DNA from: Basidiobolus meristosporus CBS 931.73
Taxonomy: Eukaryota; Basidiobolomycota; Basidiobolomycetes; Basidiobolales; Basidiobolaceae
Assembly: GCA_002104905.1 (NCBI GenBank)
Contig: MCFE01000578.1
Location: 1-56,598, forward strand
Direction: 5' to 3'
Length of the DNA stretch: 56,598 nt
This document shows, in pieces, positions 55,266 to 56,598 of the stretch. The position numbers and the translations under genes were made by a program. Under the pieces are notes generated by a model. That model was given only the letters and a program-made list of their open reading frames with translations, was not told the origin of the DNA and did no database searches. Numbering within the stretch: the first letter of the stretch is position 1; each line of letters opens with the position of its first letter.

Positions 55266-56298
55266 TTTGTACTAGAGGCCTTCTATGGCAATTTCTACCC
55301 TGTGTAAATTGGAAGCACTGAGAGTCACATACTGACATTGTTGGAATATTTATGCAGTAGTTGTCATGATCACATGACAACCATGAGCACCCATGAGCAC
55401 CCATGCCAAGTTTCAGCTTCCTGACTCAATTTCTAAGAGATTCCTTCTGGAACCTTCTACCACCTTCCAGAAAGTTCCTGACCCTTCCAAACCACTGTCA
55501 CACAATGGAACATTCCATGGAAGCTTACCATTGTATTTTTCATAGTCCAGTACTATATATGGAAATACCAGGTCACATGACTGAGTCACATGATCAGGTG
55601 ACCTAATCCACTTCCCCATCCTGTCTCAGTGCTGTGTCATCTATGTCATTTTCCCCAGCACCATTGCTGTGCCTCACCCCACAACCCCATTAGTATTAGC
55701 CAATATCTCTTGGCATCAGTATAACCAAAAAGTATATATAGTCCTATCCCCCCTTAAGTATTCCTCAGTCTGATAAACACAGGTCTTGAATAAAAAGCCT
55801 TGCCTTGAATCCTGCCTTGCCTTGATGGTCCACACCTAAGTCCTTTCCTGCCGTGCCTAGCTTTTCCTCCTGCCTTGTGTCTATTCATAACAGTTTTATC
55901 AGACTCTCCTGACTTACCTGTGGATCCCTGCCTTCTGCCCATAGTTTGAAGAAAACTTGTAAAAGGAATACTCACCGTAAGTATCACCCATCATCTTTCC
56001 CTAGTCTTGTCCTATAAAGGCAAAGATACTTTATCTTTGTAAAACTATTGGTCAAAGCTGCATTCACTTTATTACCCTGCTGGTGGAGTTTACAGTTGTT
56101 ACAGTATTGGAAGCTTTAGTACAATACTCTATCAAAGGACATTTAAACCAGTACCTTCTGAAGTGACGCTAACTTATTTAAGTTGGGGATTGTGGCTTAA
56201 TAGTTGTATTCTTGACATATTAGTGGCTTTACAAACCCACAACCTAGTTTAGTATATTCCAGTATTCCTTGCAAGTTCCTCCGCCTTCCTCTGCTACC
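55266..56298 (+). repeat. Probable 5' LTR and leader of an LTR retrotransposon (Gypsy-2-related)
   Basis: The last 330 bp before the gag start (about 55970-56285) are collinear with the 3' part of the Gypsy-2 units in plus orientation, for example CTGCTGGTGGAGTTTACAGTTGTT and TTGGAAGCTTTAGTAC. A TATA run (AAGTATATATAG, about 55731-55742) and AATAAAAAG (about 55790) lie upstream. The left boundary of the element was not found; the first 400 bp do not match the other Gypsy-2 units. No obvious primer-binding site is seen. Confidence 0.55.
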
Positions 56299-56598
56299 AT
56301 GTCTAACCTAGAGCTGAACTTTGCCCAGCTCATGGCTGCCTTTACCCAACTGCAGCAAGACCATGCAGACCTCAGAAACACTCTTGCTCAGTTCCAGAAC
56401 CAAAGTGTCCAGCAAACTAGCCATGTCCCAGTCTACCAAGAACCCAAGTATACTCCTGCTACCAAGTTCAATGGCTCTCAGAATGAATTCTGTGGCTTCA
56501 TCAACATGGTGAAGAACAATCTTGCACTCCAGCCCAACCGGTACCCCACTGACCAGGCCAAAGTTGGTTTCATCTCCAACCTGCTTACTAGTACAGCT
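56299..56598 (+). CDS. Gag N-terminus of a Ty3/Gypsy retrotransposon (cut by window end)
   Basis: An open frame of 100 codons from ATG at 56299 to the window edge. It begins MSNLELNFAQLMAAFTQLQQ, a Gln-rich helical N-terminus, followed by FNGSQNEFCGFINMVKNNL and NRYPTDQAKVGFISNLL, which resemble the retrotransposon gag fold of fungal Gypsy elements. No stop or frameshift so far. It is not the same family as Gypsy-1. Its capsid function is inferred from this resemblance. Confidence 0.75.
   Translation, partial: MSNLELNFAQLMAAFTQLQQDHADLRNTLAQFQNQSVQQTSHVPVYQEPKYTPATKFNGSQNEFCGFINMVKNNLALQPNRYPTDQAKVGFISNLLTSTA

Overview
The window is a repeat-only block from a transposon-dense eukaryotic genome. 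A fungus fits best: fungal-type Ty3/Gypsy and Ty1/Copia polyproteins, Tnp2 (CACTA-like) transposases of the kind common in fungi, and short compact elements. The phylum cannot be fixed from this sequence. Most of the block is strongly CpG-poor; the exception is one stretch inside a Harbinger-like element at about 7.2-9.1 kb. I see no host protein-coding gene, rRNA, tRNA gene or CRISPR array. Nearly everything can be assigned to six recurring families, mostly nested in one another, and many boundaries are fixed by target-site duplications (TSDs) plus paralogous empty sites elsewhere in the window.

Families: (1) a CACTA-like DNA transposon with two divergent genes, a Tnp2 transposase and a conserved accessory protein (here 'ORF2'), with ends CCCTATGA and a 3-bp TSD; copies A, B0, B1, B, C, F, G, D and E are all decayed. 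(2) Gypsy-1, with 368-bp LTRs and a 1377-codon gag-pol ORF, complete and young at 14756-19694. (3) Copia-1, complete but frameshifted at 24773-29457, with older fragments and a solo LTR. (4) Copia-2, complete at 50579-55260 with four in-frame stops. (5) Gypsy-2, seen mainly as roughly 1-kb LTR-like units with 4-bp TSDs; the start of a related gag gene lies at the right edge. (6) A PIF/Harbinger-like element, complete at 7206-10622, with a decayed copy at 48.7-49.9 kb.

Layout: 1-491 and 10676-10862 are the two halves of an old Gypsy-1-like integrase gene split by CACTA-A (492-10675). CACTA-A itself carries a Gypsy-2 unit and the Harbinger element. An old Copia-1 relic follows (to 13885), then the young Gypsy-1 inserted in a CACTA terminus, then CACTA-B nested inside another CACTA copy, then CACTA-C carrying Copia-1, a Gypsy-2 unit and a Copia-1 solo LTR. 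From 33.5 to 48.7 kb is a mosaic of CACTA pieces in alternating orientation with Gypsy-2 units, one nested in another. A Harbinger relic, an unassigned stretch, Copia-2 and the 5' part of another LTR element close the window.

How the genes work together: only Gypsy-1 (one open gag-pol frame, two LTR differences) and the Harbinger transposase look potentially functional. The others are inactivated by stops, frameshifts and truncation. Much of the decay looks like C-to-T change at CpG, and in Copia-2 also CAA/CAG to TAA/TAG, consistent with cytosine methylation and deamination or a RIP-like process.
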